Shown here in pieces: positions 17,891 to 26,996 of a DNA stretch of 64,000 bases (position 1 is its first letter; each line of letters starts with the position of its first letter). The notes beneath the pieces were generated by a model. It had not been told where the DNA came from. It saw nothing but the letters and a program-made list of their open reading frames with translations, and searched no databases. The position numbers and the translations under genes were made by a program. The stretch is from Roseibium limicola (lineage in GTDB: Bacteria; Pseudomonadota; Alphaproteobacteria; Rhizobiales; Stappiaceae). The DNA lies in NCBI RefSeq assembly GCF_017313085.1, contig NZ_JAFLNF010000003.1, forward strand, positions 1-64,000, read 5' to 3'.

Positions 17891-19222
17891 TCAGCCCTCA
17901 ATCAGCTTCTTGCGCAGCCAACTGGAGGCCTGATCCATCAAGATCACCACAATGATGGTCAGGATGATGATGTAGCTGGTGTTCTCCCAGTCGCGGGAGG
18001 TCTTCATGGTTTCCACCAGCATCAATCCGATACCGCCGGCGCCAAGCGCACCGATAACTGTGGCCGAGCGGGTATTTGATTCAAGATAGTAGAGAACCTG
18101 AGAGACAAATACCGGCAAGATCTGGGGGATCACACCAAATCGATACCGCTGCAATTGGGTCGCGCCGGTCGCCCGAACGCCCTCAACCTGTTTGTTATCG
18201 ATGTTCTCAAGCGCTTCGGAGAACAGCTTGCCGAGTGACCCGGTATCCGTGAAGGCGATGGCCAATGCGCCCGTGAGAGGCCCCAGACCGAAGGCACGGA
18301 TGAAGATGAGCGACCAGATCAGCATGTCGATGCCGCGCACGAAGTCGAAGAGGCGACGAACACCGAAGCGGACAAGGAATGACGGGGTGAAATTACGCGC
18401 AGCCAGAAAGGCGAGCGGCAGTCCGACTAGGGCTGCGGTCAACGTGCCCAGTACAGCCATCATGATCGTCTCGAACAAGGCAACGAACACCGCACCATGC
18501 TGCCAGTCCGAGTTGGACAGAAACTCGTCAACAATCAGCGAAAGATTCGATTGGTCCGGATCGATACGCTCATCGCTCATCGCGAGACTCGTCAGCTCTC
18601 CGAAAGACTTCCCATGAAGCGGCGAGTTGAAGGTGAACCAGAAGTTTTCCCAGCCACCGAAATAATTATGCACTTCGATCTTGGTCTTGGTGACCTGAAC
18701 GCGTCGGTCGAGTGTCGGGCGGGCATCAAACTTGCGCGGATCGTCCTTGACCCACTCTGGGATATCGCCAGGGGGCAACTCTGTTTCAACGCCGGTCTTG
18801 GTGGCAGTCACCTTGATGACGCCATAGTCCGGCACCGTGAACTGAATGACGTTGCCGGTGATCTCGATCAGATATCCCTCATCAAGATCGACCACCGCAT
18901 CATCTCCGCGGATTTGAACCCAATCCGGCGAAGCACCTTTGGCATAGGTCGCCGTACGTTCTCCTTCGATGGCGACGGACACCCCGCCCCGACGCAAGTC
19001 CTTGGTGACATGCACCTTATGGGCGACCGCATCGGTTGCCAAGATAACCGCTCTGTCGGGTCGAGCCCGTTCCAACAGATCAGGAATGTCAAAGGCGAAC
19101 CAAGTGTAGGTGAAATAAGCCAGGATCAAGAGTGGCGCAGCCACTGTGAAGGCTGTGCGCTTCCGGATCTGTTCCAGAATGGCCTGGCTGTCGAAACCGG
19201 GCTGTAGCGTCGCGGCGGTCAT
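17891..19222 (-). CDS. phnE: Phosphonate ABC transporter permease, long form
   Basis: The 443-aa inner-membrane permease is of the PhnE type. A first membrane helix (about 25-45) is followed by an insert of roughly 150 residues (about 50-215). That insert has extracytoplasmic character and is rich in beta-type sequence. The permease core (about 240-440) carries the EAA-like loop (GVRATGATQLQRYRFGVIPQILP) and the GIGLMLVE tail. The ATG at 19222 has a GAGG site nine bases upstream; a TTG 15 bases earlier would overlap the preceding gene. The long second permease of phnCDE1E2 operons is known in Hyphomicrobiales; what the insert binds is unknown. It is preceded by a second permease, an arrangement in which the two form a heterodimer. 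Confidence 0.9.
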   Translation of the reverse strand: MTAATLQPGFDSQAILEQIRKRTAFTVAAPLLILAYFTYTWFAFDIPDLLERARPDRAVILATDAVAHKVHVTKDLRRGGVSVAIEGERTATYAKGASPDWVQIRGDDAVVDLDEGYLIEITGNVIQFTVPDYGVIKVTATKTGVETELPPGDIPEWVKDDPRKFDARPTLDRRVQVTKTKIEVHNYFGGWENFWFTFNSPLHGKSFGELTSLAMSDERIDPDQSNLSLIVDEFLSNSDWQHGAVFVALFETIMMAVLGTLTAALVGLPLAFLAARNFTPSFLVRFGVRRLFDFVRGIDMLIWSLIFIRAFGLGPLTGALAIAFTDTGSLGKLFSEALENIDNKQVEGVRATGATQLQRYRFGVIPQILPVFVSQVLYYLESNTRSATVIGALGAGGIGLMLVETMKTSRDWENTSYIIILTIIVVILMDQASSWLRKKLIEG

Positions 19223-19233
19223 CTCGGAATTCC

Positions 19234-20082
19234 TCAATGTGCCCGGCCTGCGCCGACAAGCTTGCCGCGCAGGTAGGAAGACGTCTGGTCAATGAGCATG
19301 ATGGTGAGGAACAGCAGCACGAAGATCGCGGCGGTCTCGTCACCAGATCCCTTGCCCCAACCGATGGTGCGGCGCAATTCCGCCCCAATGCCGCCAGCCC
19401 CGACGAAGCCGAGGATGGCCGAAGCCCGCACATTGATCTCGAAGCGCAGCAGAAAGTAGCTGAGGTAATTGGGCGCGACCTGAGGCAGAACGGCATAGCG
19501 GATACGTTGTATCCAGCTGGCGCCACAGGCTGACAGGCCCTCGATCGGTTTGCGGTCGATGTTCTCATTGACCTCAGAAAAAAGCTTTCCAAGTGCGCCG
19601 GCCGTGTGAAACGCAACGGCGATCATCGCCGGAACCGGACTGGAGCCGAGAACAAAAATCAGGAACAACGCGAGGATCAATTCGGGAAAAGCGCGCATGA
19701 TGTCCATCATTCGGCGGACCACCGGGATCAACGGGCCATAGCTGTCGACATTGCGGGTTGAAGCCATCGCTAGAACCACCGCGAGTGCGCCACCAATCAG
19801 CGTCGCAACACCTGCGATATTCAATGTTTCCAACATGAATGGCAGAAAATGGAGAATAAGGCCGAAAAGCGCCCAACCAGCCTCCCAGGCTTCCTTCACG
19901 ATCTCGCCCGGATAGTCGAAGAACTTCGACAGGCCATTGATGAAACTGCCTGAATTCATGCTGTTCGACTCTGAATAGCCGGACACCAGGACAGCCACCA
20001 TCAGCAACACCCCGATCATGGAGTAAAGCTGGCGGCGTTTGCGCAGGGACAGGATTTCCTGCTCAAGAGCGGCGACGGCCAT
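19234..20082 (-). CDS. phnE: Phosphonate ABC transporter permease, short form
   Basis: The 282-aa permease has an N-terminal helix (about 20-36), then a permease core with the EAA-type loop (GLSACGASWIQRIRYAVLPQVAP) and the GAGGIGAELRR C-terminus. It has PhnE family length. It sits 11 bp before the longer permease and 82 bp after phnD, so the genes form one operon. Its partner permease carries the large insert, whereas this one does not, which suggests asymmetric roles in binding-protein docking. Confidence 0.93.
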   Translation of the reverse strand: MAVAALEQEILSLRKRRQLYSMIGVLLMVAVLVSGYSESNSMNSGSFINGLSKFFDYPGEIVKEAWEAGWALFGLILHFLPFMLETLNIAGVATLIGGALAVVLAMASTRNVDSYGPLIPVVRRMMDIMRAFPELILALFLIFVLGSSPVPAMIAVAFHTAGALGKLFSEVNENIDRKPIEGLSACGASWIQRIRYAVLPQVAPNYLSYFLLRFEINVRASAILGFVGAGGIGAELRRTIGWGKGSGDETAAIFVLLFLTIMLIDQTSSYLRGKLVGAGRAH

Positions 20083-20118
20083 ATGCGAAGAACCTTTGTT
20101 GGCGGATGCATGTAGAAA

Positions 20119-20144
20119 ACGCGGGCCGGTCCCCCGACCCGCGT
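20119..20144 (-). other. Intercistronic stem-loop after phnD
   Basis: On the minus strand an 11-bp stem (one T-G wobble) with a GGGA tetraloop lies between phnD and the first phnE. There is no T-tract, so it is not a classical terminator. Such hairpins often protect the upstream messenger, giving more binding protein than permease. Confidence 0.55.
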
Positions 20145-20164
20145 CTGTGATTTAGTCGCAGCGC

Positions 20165-21079
20165 TTAGTTCTTGGCCTGACGAGCAGCAACGATGCTTTC
20201 GTAAGCAGCGTGCGTGATCGGCATGAAGCCCTTGGCTTCACCAGCGGCAACGCCGTAGAAGCACTCTTCGTCCATGGACTTGAGGCTAGCCATCAGGCCA
20301 GTCATCTTGACCTTGACGTCTTCTGGCAGCTTCTTGGACAGAACAACTGGACCTTCCGGGATCACCGGCGAGCGCCAGATTTCGTGGATCTCGGTCATGT
20401 CGACGAGACCGGCATCGGACGCCTTACGCAGAGCGCCGGAGTTGTAACCATCTTCCCATTCGCCCTGGCCATCGGCCCAGGTCACGCCCGCAGCGATGTC
20501 GCCATTGGCAACAGCAACGATGGTCTGCTCATGTCCGCCGGTGAACTTCACTTCAGAGAAGTACTCACCCGACTTCATGGAGTAGCCTTCCTTCGGGATC
20601 TCGATGGACGGGATCAGGTAGCCGGAGGTGGAATTCGGATCACCAAAGCCGAAAGCCTTGCCCTTCATGTCTTCCAGCGAGTTGATTTCGCTGTCGACGC
20701 GCGCAAAACCGATGGAGTAATAGCCGTAGCCGCCATCGTTGTTGACCTTGACGAGAACCGGATCAACAGCTTCCGGATCGGTCAGGAAAACCTTGGCGTA
20801 GCCCGATGCTCCGAGCCAGGCCATGTCGAGGTTACCGCCGAGGAGGCCTTCGATGACACCATTGTAGTCGGCCGGAGCGAAGAGCTTGACCGGAACGCCG
20901 AGAAGGTCAGCAGTCTTGTCTTCGAGGCACTCATAGGCGCGCAGGCGATCAGAGGCGTTTTCGCCGCCGAGGATGCCGATGCGGAATTCAGTGATGTTGT
21001 CTGCAGCAACTGCGGAAGTTGCATTCAGGGCAAGCATGCTGACCGCAGCAAGGGCGGCGAACTTAGAAACGACGTTCAT
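20165..21079 (-). CDS. phnD: Phosphonate ABC transporter substrate-binding protein
   Basis: The 304-aa periplasmic binding protein has a signal peptide (about 1-25, ending AVAADN). The PhnD/SsuA-like fold opens with FRIGILGGENASDRLRAYECL. The binding-pocket region GDPNSTSGYLIPS is typical of phosphonate and phosphite binders. It lies between phnC and two phnE permeases. The ligand could be a phosphonate such as 2-aminoethylphosphonate, a phosphate ester or phosphite. No C-P lyase or phosphonatase gene is in the window to decide. Confidence 0.93.
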   Translation of the reverse strand: MNVVSKFAALAAVSMLALNATSAVAADNITEFRIGILGGENASDRLRAYECLEDKTADLLGVPVKLFAPADYNGVIEGLLGGNLDMAWLGASGYAKVFLTDPEAVDPVLVKVNNDGGYGYYSIGFARVDSEINSLEDMKGKAFGFGDPNSTSGYLIPSIEIPKEGYSMKSGEYFSEVKFTGGHEQTIVAVANGDIAAGVTWADGQGEWEDGYNSGALRKASDAGLVDMTEIHEIWRSPVIPEGPVVLSKKLPEDVKVKMTGLMASLKSMDEECFYGVAAGEAKGFMPITHAAYESIVAARQAKN

Positions 21080-21131
21080 CTGGGGAACTCCCGAAGAGAT
21101 GGATATTGATGACTTTGGAAAGCAGCCGGGT

Positions 21132-21974
21132 TCACACCGCAGCCACAGCTACCGGCGTCATCGCACCGGCAGGATCTTTTCTCCGGACACTCAGGTCCGG
21201 GCTCTCGATGGCAGTGGATGTCGCCGCCTCGTTGAAGTTTTCATCGGCGCCGTAGATTTCCCGCGCCACATCCGTGGTCAGGAGCTCGGGTGCACCGTCA
21301 AAGACAATCTTCCCATCGCGCATGCCGATCACCCGATCACAGTAGTTCCGGGCGGTATCAAGCGTGTGGAGGTTGCAGATGACGACCTTGTTGTCGCGCT
21401 CGTGGATTTCGCGCAGAGCGTCCATGACGATCTTGGCATTCATCGGATCCAGCGAGGCAATCGGCTCATCCGCCAGCACCAAGTGCGGGTCCTGCATCAA
21501 GGCCCGTGCGATGGCGACACGCTGTTGCTGCCCACCAGAGAGCTCTTCGGCGCGCTTTGTCGCTTCCTGAGCGATACCCAGGCGGTCCAGCGCAGCCAGT
21601 GCGTTTCGAACATCTTCGGCGCTGAAGATGTTGAACATGCTTTTAAGTGTCGACTGAGCGTTCAATCGTCCCAGCATGACGTTGGTGACTACGTCGAGAC
21701 GTGGCACGAGGTTGAATTGCTGGAAGACCATGGCGCAATCACGCTGCCAGCGACGCTTCGCGCTGCCATTCAGGCTGAGAATATCCGTGCCTTCAAAGAG
21801 GATCTGCCCGGAAGTCGCCGGCGTCAGGCGATTGATCATCCGCAGGAGTGTTGATTTGCCCGCACCGGACCGCCCGATCACGCCAACCATCTGCGGTTCG
21901 TCAACGCGAAACGTTACCTGGTCAACTGCGTGGCGATTGCCAAATGTTTTGACGACATTGTCGAACTGAATCAC
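21132..21974 (-). CDS. phnC: Phosphonate ABC transporter ATP-binding protein
   Basis: The 280-aa ABC ATPase powers the PhnE permeases. Walker A (GRSGAGKST, about residue 35), the Q-loop, the signature [15 protein letters not shown] (about 144) and Walker B ([11 protein letters not shown]) are intact. It is the first gene of the operon and lies downstream of a Pho box, so it should be induced by phosphate starvation through PhoB. The C-terminal tail of about 30 residues is longer than in many PhnC proteins and rich in alanine and valine. Confidence 0.94.
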   Translation of the reverse strand: MIQFDNVVKTFGNRHAVDQVTFRVDEPQMVGVIGRSGAGKSTLLRMINRLTPATSGQILFEGTDILSLNGSAKRRWQRDCAMVFQQFNLVPRLDVVTNVMLGRLNAQSTLKSMFNIFSAEDVRNALAALDRLGIAQEATKRAEELSGGQQQRVAIARALMQDPHLVLADEPIASLDPMNAKIVMDALREIHERDNKVVICNLHTLDTARNYCDRVIGMRDGKIVFDGAPELLTTDVAREIYGADENFNEAATSTAIESPDLSVRRKDPAGAMTPVAVAAV

Positions 21975-22553
21975 CAGCCGCCCCTGTCTGCTTGAGTAAA
22001 AATATCAAGCGACAAGAGCCACGGCACTATTACAGCAACATGACAAGTCCTGACGGCGCGTTTGAATATTTCATGACAGTTTCAACAAGCCAGCATGACA
22101 AAGCGCTATATCTTAGCCAAATAACTTTCCTGACTTACTATTAAAATGCCTTCGGTCAATACCTTACAGGAATACTCGCGCTCTCGATTTCAATGCCAAA
22201 ATGCAGCTCTATTACACAAGCGACCTCAAACTCTCCTGCCTCCCGAACATTTTATCGGGTAAAAACCCATCGCAGAAAACGTGCCCTCGCAATGACCTCC
22301 CGATGGGGAGGCTGGCACCTCTCGTGGCCAATCATTTTTGACAAAGCGTCGCTTTGAGCCTCCCGTTGCCGGCAATCCTTGCGGAACGATGTGAGAACTG
22401 GCTTGGATGCATGCCTATTCACGTTCGCGTGAGGCTCTCCCCAGTCAAGCCAACCGCCGTTACGTTAAGCTTACTTAAATCGACATCGGCTACAAAGACG
22501 TCCTGTGTTTAGTCTGGAATTCAATTCATTCTCATTCTGTCGGGGGATTTTCA
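21975..22553. other. Divergent intergenic region phnC / L,D-transpeptidase
   Basis: This 579-bp region without a recognisable gene holds the phnC control region (Pho box, listed separately) and the promoter of the L,D-transpeptidase gene. No short ORF with a good ribosome site was found. Confidence 0.45.
22029..22046 (-). promoter_or_regulatory. Pho box (PhoB operator) upstream of phnC
   Basis: Read on the minus strand the site is TTGTCAT-GTTG-CTGTAAT. This matches 12 of 14 fixed positions of the PhoB consensus CTGTCAT-N4-CTGTCAT. It is 55-72 bp ahead of the phnC ATG. Two more (C/T)TGTCAT half-sites lie upstream at 22073-22079 and 22095-22101. They fall on the same 11-bp repeat register, which is the spacing of tandem PhoB monomers. 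Confidence 0.8.
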
Positions 22554-23156
22554 ATGAAACCACTTATTCGGGCAGCGCTTGCAATATTGCTGCTGACTTT
22601 CGGTTCGGCTGCCATGGCAGCGCCCGGAGGCAAATTCTACGATCCAAACACCCGCAAGTGGATCGAATATGGTCCGACCAATGGGTCGGTCAGCGGCAAG
22701 TCGCCTGTCCGCCGCCAGACGGTTCGCTACGATGGCTCTTATCCAGTCGGCACGATCATCGTCGACACCAAGGAACGCCGCCTCTATCATGTGCTCCCGG
22801 GCGGCAAGGCCATGAAGTATGGCGTCGGCGTCGGCAAGCAGGGCTTTCAGTGGTCCGGCACCCATCGCATTACCCGCAAGGCCGAGTGGCCGGGCTGGAC
22901 ACCGCCTTCGCAGATGCGTGCGCGTGAACGCGCCAAGGGCCGGATTCTTCCTGCCCACATGAAGGGGGGCCCGAACAACCCGCTGGGCGCCCGTGCACTT
23001 TACATCGGCTCAACGCTGTATCGCATCCACGGCACCAATCAGCCCTGGACCATCGGCTCTGCCGTTTCTTCAGGCTGTATTCGCCTAGCCAACGACGATG
23101 TGGTCCATCTTTACAAGCATGTGAAGGTTGGATCCCGGGTCGTTGTTCAGCGCTAA
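22554..23156 (+). CDS. L,D-transpeptidase, YkuD family
   Basis: The 200-aa secreted enzyme has a signal peptide (about 1-23, ending AMA-APGG). The YkuD catalytic domain (about 62-200) contains an HGTNQPWTIG histidine region and the catalytic cysteine in SSGCIRLAND (about residue 179). It forms 3-3 cross-links in peptidoglycan or attaches proteins to it. The single-domain architecture without a LysM is common in Hyphomicrobiales, where 3-3 links are abundant and linked to polar growth. It is followed by a strong terminator and is monocistronic. Confidence 0.93.
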   Translation: MKPLIRAALAILLLTFGSAAMAAPGGKFYDPNTRKWIEYGPTNGSVSGKSPVRRQTVRYDGSYPVGTIIVDTKERRLYHVLPGGKAMKYGVGVGKQGFQWSGTHRITRKAEWPGWTPPSQMRARERAKGRILPAHMKGGPNNPLGARALYIGSTLYRIHGTNQPWTIGSAVSSGCIRLANDDVVHLYKHVKVGSRVVVQR

Positions 23157-23181
23157 AGCGCGATCCGTTTGACAACACAGA

Positions 23182-23209
23182 AAAGCCGGCCTCAGCGCCG
23201 GCTTTTTTT
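23182..23209 (+). terminator. Rho-independent terminator after the L,D-transpeptidase gene
   Basis: A perfect 9-bp stem (23182-23190 with 23197-23205) has a 6-nt loop and ends in a run of seven T. It lies 26 bp after the stop codon. Confidence 0.9.
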
Positions 23210-23289
23210 CATTTCAGAAATGAGAACCACGCAATTATCTGGCCCAGAGGCCCTTCTCTTCCTAAACTGCAGAAAAATGGGAGAGCCTG

Positions 23290-23736
23290 ATGTCCTTGCG
23301 GATGCCATCCTGGAGCCGGAAAACCGGTCACTTTGTCGCCGTCACCCTGCTACTGAGTAGCAGCGCTCTGCTTGCCGTATCGGCTCAAGCGCAAGACGTT
23401 TCCAACGACGCACAGGTTCAGGCCGGATACGCGCTTTCCAGACAACATTGTGCCCGTTGTCACATCATCAATTCGGCCGACCGCTTCACCGGCCATGCCT
23501 CGACACCGTCATTCATGATCATGATTACGGCGCTAAGAGACTGGCCAGACCGCTTTGACACCTTCATGGCTCGCAATCCGCACCCGGCACACATCCGATT
23601 GGAAGGTGCAGAGGAGCGACCGGACCATCTCCCCTCGACAATCACCGAAGTTATGCTGACCCTGGACGACCTTGACGACATCCTGACGTATGTAGACAAT
23701 CTTGCGGTAGAACTCGACAATCCGCGGCCGGAGTAA
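23290..23736 (+). CDS. Small secreted c-type cytochrome-like protein
   Basis: The 148-aa protein has a signal peptide (about 1-35, ending AQA-QD) and a single haem-attachment motif CARCH (about residue 54-58). A plausible distal methionine (PSFMIM or EVMLTL) follows. Size and layout suggest a mono-haem class I cytochrome c in the periplasm. A GGGAGAG ribosome site precedes the ATG. The downstream DUF971 gene converges with it, 9 bp between the stops. Its electron partner is unknown. Confidence 0.8.
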   Translation: MSLRMPSWSRKTGHFVAVTLLLSSSALLAVSAQAQDVSNDAQVQAGYALSRQHCARCHIINSADRFTGHASTPSFMIMITALRDWPDRFDTFMARNPHPAHIRLEGAEERPDHLPSTITEVMLTLDDLDDILTYVDNLAVELDNPRPE

Positions 23737-23745
23737 TGCGCCCCT

Positions 23746-24114
23746 TCAGCGTTCACGGCTCAGGCCTTTTTCTTCCAGTTCCCGTACATAGGTCCCCCAG
23801 TGCTTGTCGCGTTCGTGCGCCAGCTCCAGAAAATACTCCCAGGAGAAAATTCCGGAGTTATGCAAATCATCAAAATGGATCCGCACCGCGTAATTGCCGA
23901 CCGGTTCGATCTTCATGATACCGATGTGTTGCTTTCCAGGCACAGTCTTCTTCTGCGAGGGATTGTGCCCCTGCACTTCTGCCGAAGGGGAGCACACCCG
24001 CAAATATTCGGCTGAAAACTCATGAGTCTCGCCATTGTCGAACCCGACAAGAAGGGTCTTCTTGTCGGCTTTCAGCCGCAATTCAGTCGGCCAAGCCTTC
24101 TGCGTGTCGCTCAC
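23746..24114 (-). CDS. DUF971 (GBBH-like N-terminal) domain protein
   Basis: The 122-aa protein is a stand-alone gamma-butyrobetaine hydroxylase N-terminal-like domain (DUF971). Characteristic segments are LRVCSPSAEVQGH and the YAVRIHFDDLHNSGIFSWEYF block. In many bacteria this domain is found fused to, or near, Mrp/ApbC-type Fe-S carriers. Here an Mrp homologue is 20 kb away, so a role in Fe-S assembly is possible but unproven. It lies between the cytochrome gene and the photolyase gene, the latter co-directional and 129 bp upstream. Confidence 0.85.
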   Translation of the reverse strand: MSDTQKAWPTELRLKADKKTLLVGFDNGETHEFSAEYLRVCSPSAEVQGHNPSQKKTVPGKQHIGIMKIEPVGNYAVRIHFDDLHNSGIFSWEYFLELAHERDKHWGTYVRELEEKGLSRER

Positions 24115-24243
24115 GTCGTCACCCCTGATCTCAATGTTGGCGCAACGATAGGCTTTCAGGCTGGAAGATCAAAGGGGCGTGGCGGATCCCTCAACAGGTA
24201 TGGAGCCGTCTCCCCTCCTTCACGTTGGGATTGCAGGTTCAGG

Positions 24244-25668
24244 TCAGGTTTCCTGATTCGCCTTGTGTTGCTTGATACTCTCATAGCCATCCAGGGCAGC
24301 CTGACGCGCTTTTGCATGGTCAACAAGCGGCTTCGGATATGTCTGCCCGAGCTGCACACCGGCTTTTCGCAGCACATCAGAAGGGGCCTTAAAGGGGACG
24401 TTCAGGTATTCCTGCGGAAGCTCAGCAAGTTCCGGCACCCACTTGCGAACATAATCACCATCGGGATCGAATTTTTCACCCTGTGTCATAGGGTTAAAGA
24501 TGCGAAAATACGGGGAGGCATCGGCACCGCTGCCGGCCACCCACTGCCAACCGGCCGAATTGTTCGCCAGGTCCGCATCTACCAGAGTGTCGCGGAACCA
24601 TTCCTCGCCGCGGCGCCAATCGATGCGCAAGTGCTTAATCAGAAAGCTCGCCACGATCATCCGCACCCGATTGTGCATATAGCCAGTTTGCCACAGCTCA
24701 CGCATGCCGGCATCGACGATGGGGTAGCCGGTTTGGCCGCGTTGCCAGGCCTTGAGATTGGATTCGCTGTCGACCCACGGATAAGCGTCGAAATCTTGCT
24801 TCCAGTTTTCCGATGCCAATTTGGGAAAGTGATAGAGGAGATGATAGGAGAAATCGCGCCAAGCGACCTCGCTCAAGAATTTTTCACCATCCTGAGTGTC
24901 GTGACCATCTCGAATTCGATGCCAGAGCTGACGCGGCGAGATCTCACCGAAATGCAGATGTGGCGAAAGTCGAGAGATGTTCGGCTTGTCTGGCCGATTG
25001 CGCAGAGTGCCATAGCCTTCCAGCCCGTTCGTCAAGAAGCTTTCGAATTGCTCAAGCGCGCCCTGCTCGCCCGGCTGCCACAGCTTTTCCCACCCTTCAG
25101 CCCAGTTCGGCCCGTGCGGTAAAAGCTCAAGGTCCTCCAGCTGGTCTTCCGTCTTGAAGTCAGCCAGCTCCAGCGCCTTGGGAGGCGCCAGGGGCGGATC
25201 TATGGTCTTGTCCTTGAGTGCGCGCCAGAACGGCGAGTAGACCTTGTAAGGGCCTCCGGTTTTGGTCTCGATCTCAAAGGGTTCCAGCAGCAGACTGGCC
25301 TTGAAGCTTCTCACTTCAATTCCGTTGGCCTTAAGGTCCGATTTCAGATCACTGTCCCGCTCGATCGCATGGGGCTCATAACAACGGTTCCAGAAAACGG
25401 CGGTCGCGCCCGTCTGCTTGACGAGCTGCGGAATTGCCATGCGGGGATCACCCCGCATCAGAAGCAGTCTGCCGAGATCTTTCTGCAGCGCTGCGAGCGA
25501 GTGATGCAGCCACCAACGACTGGCGCCTCCCAGAGGATGGGTATCGCCGGATTTCGTAGGGTCTTCGAGAACATAAACGGGGAGAACCTTGCCTCTGCCG
25601 GCTGCCTCTTGCAGCGCCGGGTTGTCGGATACTCGCAGATCCTGGCGGAACCAGACAATGGTGGTCAT
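24244..25668 (-). CDS. phrB: Deoxyribodipyrimidine photolyase
   Basis: The 474-aa light-dependent DNA repair enzyme splits cyclobutane pyrimidine dimers with FAD. The N-terminal Rossmann antenna domain (about 1-130) starts MTTIVWFRQDLRVSDNPAL. The helical FAD domain carries LSPHLHFGEISPRQLW, the MHNRVRMIVASFL and DWRRGEEWFRDTLVDADLANN signatures, and NPMTQGEKFDPDGDY. Electron-transfer tryptophans are present (for example NSAGWQWVAG). The extent and motifs fit class I CPD photolyase rather than a cryptochrome, though (6-4)/FeS-type relatives were considered and lack this pattern. Confidence 0.94.
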   Translation of the reverse strand: MTTIVWFRQDLRVSDNPALQEAAGRGKVLPVYVLEDPTKSGDTHPLGGASRWWLHHSLAALQKDLGRLLLMRGDPRMAIPQLVKQTGATAVFWNRCYEPHAIERDSDLKSDLKANGIEVRSFKASLLLEPFEIETKTGGPYKVYSPFWRALKDKTIDPPLAPPKALELADFKTEDQLEDLELLPHGPNWAEGWEKLWQPGEQGALEQFESFLTNGLEGYGTLRNRPDKPNISRLSPHLHFGEISPRQLWHRIRDGHDTQDGEKFLSEVAWRDFSYHLLYHFPKLASENWKQDFDAYPWVDSESNLKAWQRGQTGYPIVDAGMRELWQTGYMHNRVRMIVASFLIKHLRIDWRRGEEWFRDTLVDADLANNSAGWQWVAGSGADASPYFRIFNPMTQGEKFDPDGDYVRKWVPELAELPQEYLNVPFKAPSDVLRKAGVQLGQTYPKPLVDHAKARQAALDGYESIKQHKANQET

Positions 25669-25899
25669 GGGAGATCGGCCTCTCTTGTCGCGCTCTTTTC
25701 AAGTCATTACGGATCTCGGACCAACAAAGATCACTCGCCAGCTCCGGATCATTCTCTTCGCCAGCAAACAGGTATTTGACCGGGGAGGCGCTTGATGAAC
25801 ACCCTGTGTGACCTCTATAGTCTTGAAAAACCCGCTGCAGCCAATACGTTCCCGGTACAGGGAACCGTTCGCGCCGCGATACGGGAGAGGGAGAAACGC

Positions 25900-26994
25900 A
25901 TGACGAGCTCTTTTGACAAGAGCGAATCTGGTGGCGACATGTCGACCATTCGCATGCCCAGCATGGACACTCTGTCCGCAGGCAACGCATCTTCGCGTCC
26001 GAACATGATCGATCCGTTTGGCAGAGCCGTCAGCTATCTGCGCGTTTCCGTGACGGATCGCTGCGATTTCCGCTGTGTCTATTGCATGGCCGAGAACATG
26101 ACTTTCCTGCCGAAGAAAGAAATCCTGTCGCTTGAAGAACTCGACAGGCTGTGTTCGGCTTTCATTGAAAAAGGTGTCCGCAAGCTGCGCCTGACTGGCG
26201 GCGAACCGCTTGTTCGCAAGAACATAATGGTGCTGTTTCGTTCACTCTCGCGTCATCTTGAGAGTGGTGCGCTGGAAGAATTGACCGTGACGACCAATGG
26301 CTCGCAACTGACCAAGTTGTCGCGGGAGCTTTATGATTGCGGCGTGCGACGTATCAATGTCTCTCTCGACACGCTGGACGATGAGCGGTTCAAGGCGGTG
26401 ACACGTTGGGGCAATCTGCAAAAGGTGCTAGATGGCATCGAAGCGGCTAAAGCGGCTGGTCTGCAGGTCAAGATCAACATGGTCGCGCTGAAAGGCGTCA
26501 ACGAGCACGAAATCATTCCGATGATGACGTGGTGCCACGCCAATGGTCACGACCTGACACTGATCGAAACCATGCCGCTTGGGGAAATCGACGAAGATCG
26601 GACGGACCAATATCTGCCGCTGTCGATGGTCCGTGCCCAGCTGGCCGAGAGGTTCACCTTGACCGACATTCCCTACAAGACCGGCGGGCCTGCCCGTTAT
26701 GTCACGGTTGAGGAAACTGGCGGGCGGATGGGCTTCATCACGCCGATGACCCACAATTTCTGCGAAACCTGTAATCGGGTTCGGGTCACGTGCACAGGCC
26801 AGCTCTACATGTGCCTGGGTCAGGACGACATGGCGGATCTTCGTGCGCCCCTGCGCGCATCTGAAGGTAATGAGCTTCTGTCCGATGCCATCGACGAGGC
26901 CATTGGCCGCAAGCCGAAGGGCCACGATTTCATCATCGACCGACGTACCAAGCAGCCAGCGGTAACTCGCCACATGAGCGTAACTGGCGGCTGA
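25900..26994 (+). CDS. moaA: GTP 3',8-cyclase (molybdenum cofactor synthesis protein A)
   Basis: MoaA is a radical-SAM enzyme that rearranges GTP in the first step of molybdopterin synthesis. It has the N-terminal cluster motif CDFRCVYC (about residue 52) and GGEPLVRK. The C-terminal cluster is supplied by [18 protein letters not shown], and the protein ends in a double glycine (VTGG) needed for activity with MoaC. The ATG at 25900 has a GGGAGAGGGAG site; an upstream ATG at 25792 would add 36 atypical residues. Even so, the first 37 residues before MIDPFGR are an unusual low-complexity extension. moaC, moaD and moaE are not in the window. It is 2 bp before the next gene. Confidence 0.95.
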   Translation: MTSSFDKSESGGDMSTIRMPSMDTLSAGNASSRPNMIDPFGRAVSYLRVSVTDRCDFRCVYCMAENMTFLPKKEILSLEELDRLCSAFIEKGVRKLRLTGGEPLVRKNIMVLFRSLSRHLESGALEELTVTTNGSQLTKLSRELYDCGVRRINVSLDTLDDERFKAVTRWGNLQKVLDGIEAAKAAGLQVKINMVALKGVNEHEIIPMMTWCHANGHDLTLIETMPLGEIDEDRTDQYLPLSMVRAQLAERFTLTDIPYKTGGPARYVTVEETGGRMGFITPMTHNFCETCNRVRVTCTGQLYMCLGQDDMADLRAPLRASEGNELLSDAIDEAIGRKPKGHDFIIDRRTKQPAVTRHMSVTGG

Positions 26995-26996
26995 CC

